DNA of 7,519 nucleotides, taken from DATLFI01 sp035524895. Lineage in GTDB: Bacteria > Acidobacteriota > Thermoanaerobaculia > Multivoradales > Multivoraceae. Made by a program: the position numbers and the translations under genes. The notes under the pieces were generated by a model, which worked only from the letters and a program-made list of their open reading frames with translations, was not told where the DNA came from and searched no databases. Below, one piece after another: positions 5,577 through 7,519 of this stretch (position 1 is its first letter; each line of letters begins with the position of its first letter). The stretch lies in contig DATLFI010000324.1 of assembly GCA_035524895.1 (NCBI GenBank), forward strand, positions 1 to 7,519. Reading direction: 5' to 3'.

Positions 5577-6194
5577 CGCGCCTGACGACGGTGCGCGCGA
5601 AGGGCGCGCATCATAGTAGTGGTTCTCGCCTTCATCCTCGTGCTCGCCAACTAGCGAGAGGCCTGCTGCCGAGAGTGCGGCCTTGTACTCCTCGGCTCCC
5701 AAAGAATGCGATTCTCTGCCCGTCAGCACGTCTGTCCAATCGCACACCTGCGTCGGGGAGGTGAACAGAAATCTACCGTCTGGGTTCAACGCCGCGGCGA
5801 CCTTGCGAATGAGGCCTCGTTGCACTTCGGCTGGCAGTAAAAACATCACGCCTACCGCAATCACGCCGTCGAACGTTCGACTAAAGAACCGTGAGTCCTC
5901 GATAGCCTCGCAGGCGACAGGCGCTCCAGGCACACGGCGGCGAAACGCTGCAGCCAGACTTGCCGAAGCATCTATGCCATACACCATGAATCCGTCGTTC
6001 GCCGTCGAGATCGGCACCCCAGATCCGCAGCCGAGGTCCAGGATCGCACCGCCTCGCGGAAGTGAGCTAGCCCACATGCGGACCGTTGCGGCACCGATGC
6101 TCGACTGCTCACGCCGTCGCATGAACTTTTGCGCGACTGCCTCGTAGCCGTTCGATGGGTCGCCGGCCGCCGCGTTGTTCGTCGCAGTGCTCAC
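5532..6194 (-). CDS. SAM-dependent class I methyltransferase, probable integron gene cassette
   Basis: A 220-residue protein with the Rossmann-fold methyltransferase signature. Motif I is ILDLGCGSG (51-59), the acidic SAM-ribose residue is Asp75 in VYGIDAS, then FDGVIAVGVMFLLP (108-121) and LNPDGRFLFTSP (136-147). The substrate is unknown; such small SAM methyltransferases are common cassette cargo. I chose GTG 6194 over the in-frame GTG 6218 because AGAGGGGAGA (6197-6206) sits directly before it. The natural domain ends at ENHYYDA (190-196). The last ~24 residues (including VQQQHAAYGATRRS) are translated from the attC-like site, because the stop at 5532-5534 lies inside it. This suggests loss of an earlier stop. 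Orientation is opposite to hepT and convergent with it. The promoter side was cut off by an insertion sequence 28 bases upstream. Confidence 0.85.
   Translation of the reverse strand: MSTATNNAAAGDPSNGYEAVAQKFMRRREQSSIGAATVRMWASSLPRGGAILDLGCGSGVPISTANDGFMVYGIDASASLAAAFRRRVPGAPVACEAIEDSRFFSRTFDGVIAVGVMFLLPAEVQRGLIRKVAAALNPDGRFLFTSPTQVCDWTDVLTGRESHSLGAEEYKAALSAAGLSLVGEHEDEGENHYYDARPSRAPSSGAVQQQHAAYGATRRS
5592..5610 (-). repeat. GC-rich hairpin near the methyltransferase 3' end
   Basis: TGCGCGC (5592-5598) and GCGCGCA (5604-5610) form a perfect 7-bp inverted repeat with a 5-base loop. It lies just after the ENHYYDA codons, where the gene would be expected to end. It may once have been a terminator, though no T-run follows. 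Confidence 0.3.
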
Positions 6195-6196
6195 GA

Positions 6197-6206
6197 TCTC
6201 CCCTCT
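6197..6206 (-). promoter_or_regulatory. Shine-Dalgarno of the methyltransferase
   Basis: On the minus strand it reads AGAGGGGAGA, ending 2 bases before GTG 6194. The GAGGGG core is 5 bases away. It selects 6194 over the upstream in-frame GTG at 6218. Confidence 0.6.
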
Positions 6207-6222
6207 GCGGTCTGACACCTTA

Positions 6223-6253
6223 GGGCGCGTCAGGAAATAACCACGTCACTTGG
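6223..6253 (+). repeat. Left terminal inverted repeat of the insertion sequence
   Basis: It pairs with 7485-7515 at 25 of 31 positions. It contains the transposase stop codon (6246-6248, minus strand). Confidence 0.85.
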
Positions 6254-7457
6254 CCTTCCGCTTGGCTGGGCGGATCGTGTAGTTCCAGTCGCCGTGGAAG
6301 GAGTGCGGCTTGAGCTGGACCCTGGCCATTTGCTCGTCGGTGACGGTAGAGCCCTTGGGGTAGCTGCCGTGATCGATCTCGGACCTGACTCTCAGGCCCG
6401 CCGCGGTCGTCGTCGAGCCAATGAGGCTGACGATGACGGCTAAGTTGACGAGCGGCTTCCCGCGCCAGTTCGTAGCGATGTGGGAGAACAGTCGGTGCTC
6501 GATCTTGTTCCACTTGCTGGTTCCTGGCGGGAAGTGACAGACCGTGATCGACAGCCCGGTGCGGTTGGCGAAGCGCTGCAGCTCCCACTTCCACAGGCGG
6601 ACTCGCGGCCCGTTGCTGCCGCCAGCATCCGCGGTGATCAGCAGGGAGCTCGCTCCAGAGTAGGCCAGCCGGCCCATCCGGTTCCACCAGCTTCGAATCG
6701 CGTTGACGGCGAGACTTGCCGTGTCGTGGTCGATCCCGACGCTGACCCAGCCTTCGTTGCGGTGCAGATCGTAGATGCCGTAGGGAATGGCCTTGCCCTG
6801 CTCAGGGATGAGGAAGTCGTGCACCCGGACGCGCTCGGGTGCGCCCTTCGGTCGCCATTCGCGGCCGGAGTTCTTGAAGTCGCCGACCAGCTCCTTCTTC
6901 TTGGTGTCCACCGAGATCGCCGGCTGCCCGCGCTTCTGGAAGCGTCGGACTTGGTCGAGGATGTAGTGAAACTGCGCGTCGCGATCCGGATGCTGGGGTC
7001 CCTCGCGCGTCTTGCGATTGGCTTGGAGGCTGTAGCCGCTCGCCTGCAACAGCTCGGCGACCACGGTGTGGCTCACCCCATGCCCCTGGGCCTGCAGCTC
7101 CTTCGCCAATCGACGCACGCTCTTTGCTGTCCAACGCAGCGGCGAGTCGGGATCGCCAGAGGCGGTCGGCTCTACCAGCGCGTCCAGGTCCGCGGCCAGC
7201 GTCACGTCCTTCTGAGTCGCCCGCTTCCGCCCTCCGCCCGGCCTGCGGGTTCGTTCCGGGTTGAGCGTCTCGCCCGACTCGAGCTCCTGGATACCGCGCT
7301 CGATCGTCGACCGCGCGAGTCCGGTCGCCTGCTTCACCCTCTCGATTCCGCCACGGCCCAGCGCCCGAGCCTCTGTCGCTGCCCACAACCGTCTCGAACG
7401 CTCCGTCAGCACCGGCGCCAAGGCCGTGTACTTCGTACGCAGCGCCTCCGTGTCCAC
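6246..7457 (-). CDS. ISAzo13-family DDE transposase
   Basis: A 403-residue transposase of the ISAzo13 type (Pfam DDE_Tnp_ISAZ013, as I recall it). The N-terminus has a helix-turn-helix, about 33-60 (RVKQATGLARSTIERGIQEL), for binding the element's ends, and a basic linker RRPGGGRKRATQ. The catalytic triad is visible: Asp184 in ISVDTKKKEL, Asp277 in LLITADAGGSNG and Glu320 in KWNKIEHRLFSHI. The family-typical block CHFPPGTSKWNKIEHRLF, followed by NWRGKPL, is present, and the length is full. The start is GTG 7457: an in-frame TGA (7461-7463) just upstream leaves no alternative. No Shine-Dalgarno is visible; TATCGT lies 7 bases before the start, which may mean a leaderless message. It is transcribed toward the methyltransferase, so readthrough could express that gene. 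Confidence 0.95.
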   Translation of the reverse strand: MDTEALRTKYTALAPVLTERSRRLWAATEARALGRGGIERVKQATGLARSTIERGIQELESGETLNPERTRRPGGGRKRATQKDVTLAADLDALVEPTASGDPDSPLRWTAKSVRRLAKELQAQGHGVSHTVVAELLQASGYSLQANRKTREGPQHPDRDAQFHYILDQVRRFQKRGQPAISVDTKKKELVGDFKNSGREWRPKGAPERVRVHDFLIPEQGKAIPYGIYDLHRNEGWVSVGIDHDTASLAVNAIRSWWNRMGRLAYSGASSLLITADAGGSNGPRVRLWKWELQRFANRTGLSITVCHFPPGTSKWNKIEHRLFSHIATNWRGKPLVNLAVIVSLIGSTTTAAGLRVRSEIDHGSYPKGSTVTDEQMARVQLKPHSFHGDWNYTIRPAKRKAK

Positions 7458-7464
7458 GCATCAG

Positions 7465-7470
7465 ACGATA
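7465..7470 (-). promoter_or_regulatory. Possible -10 element of the transposase
   Basis: On the minus strand TATCGT lies exactly 7 bases before GTG 7457. There is no Shine-Dalgarno, so a leaderless transcript is plausible. The -35 region is unconvincing. Confidence 0.3.
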
Positions 7471-7484
7471 CGCTGAACCAGATC

Positions 7485-7515
7485 CGAAGTCACGCAGTTA
7501 TTTCCTGACATGCCC
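7485..7515 (-). repeat. Right terminal inverted repeat of the insertion sequence
   Basis: Partner of 6223-6253. It is followed by TTA (7516-7518) and the last base of the window. Confidence 0.85.
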
Positions 7516-7519
7516 TTAG

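Larger units (their letters stand above)
6223..7515 (-). mobile_element. Complete ISAzo13-family insertion sequence (1293 bp)
   Basis: One transposase gene fills the element. The ends are imperfect inverted repeats, 6223-6253 and 7485-7515, matching at 25 of 31 positions and sharing the uninterrupted core GTCAGGAAATAAC. TTA lies directly outside both ends in the same orientation (6220-6222 and 7516-7518), which fits a 3-bp target duplication. The length and the G-starting ends agree with what I recall of ISAzo13 elements. The transposase stop codon lies inside the left repeat. Both ends and the catalytic residues are intact, so the copy may be mobile. Confidence 0.85.

Noticed and set aside
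6480..7508. A 342-residue plus-strand frame opposite the transposase
   Set aside because: Antisense shadow of the transposase; no ribosome binding site and no recognisable motif.
1..7519. CRISPR array, tRNA or rRNA genes, riboswitch
   Set aside because: No regularly spaced repeats of CRISPR size, no cloverleaf or rRNA-like sequence, and no recognisable aptamer core were seen on reading both strands; a covariance-model scan was not possible.

Overview
The window is GC-rich throughout, with GTG and TTG starts and strongly C/G-ending codons. Secreted multi-domain proteins with eukaryote-like beta-sandwich tails and a TPR C-terminal remnant fit a soil or sediment bacterium such as an Acidobacteriota (Thermoanaerobaculia-like) or another deep-branching high-GC Gram-negative lineage. 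This placement is an inference; no taxonomic marker gene is present.

Layout. (1) 1-455: the start of a minus-strand gene runs off the left edge (38 codons, strong Shine-Dalgarno). Behind it lies a decayed TPR-protein C-terminus, also on the minus strand. (2) 456-1058: a small plus-strand lipoprotein with a conserved Cys pair and an aberrant charged tail. (3) 1108-4149: a 1013-residue secreted thermolysin-type (M4) metalloprotease with intact catalytic residues, two or three accessory domains and a C-terminus ending Gly-Cys-Pro, which resembles the GCX_COOH sorting tail. (4) 4150-4499: a gap with a possible terminator, a protein-like minus-strand stretch, and, at 4408-4485, three successive pairs of short direct repeats. 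(5) 4500-5507: a perfect Shine-Dalgarno leads a 47-codon ORF that overlaps (ATGA) an MntA-type nucleotidyltransferase, which in turn overlaps a HepT-type HEPN ribonuclease. This is a complete MNT-HEPN toxin-antitoxin or defence operon, carrying both the antitoxin's GS-X10-DxD motif and the toxin's R-X4-H-X-Y motif. (6) 5527-6194: a minus-strand SAM methyltransferase whose last codons run into an attC-like integron site lacking one core box, so it looks like a stranded gene cassette. (7) 6223-7515: a complete ISAzo13-family insertion sequence with imperfect 31-bp terminal inverted repeats and a likely TTA target duplication, inserted 28 bp upstream of the methyltransferase start. The window ends 4 bases after the element.

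The left half reads as ordinary chromosome with a secreted protease. From about 4400 rightwards it is an accessory patch: toxin-antitoxin module, broken integron cassette, insertion sequence. The most interesting candidate for something undescribed is the small coupled ORF plus the array of paired direct repeats in front of the MNT-HEPN genes.
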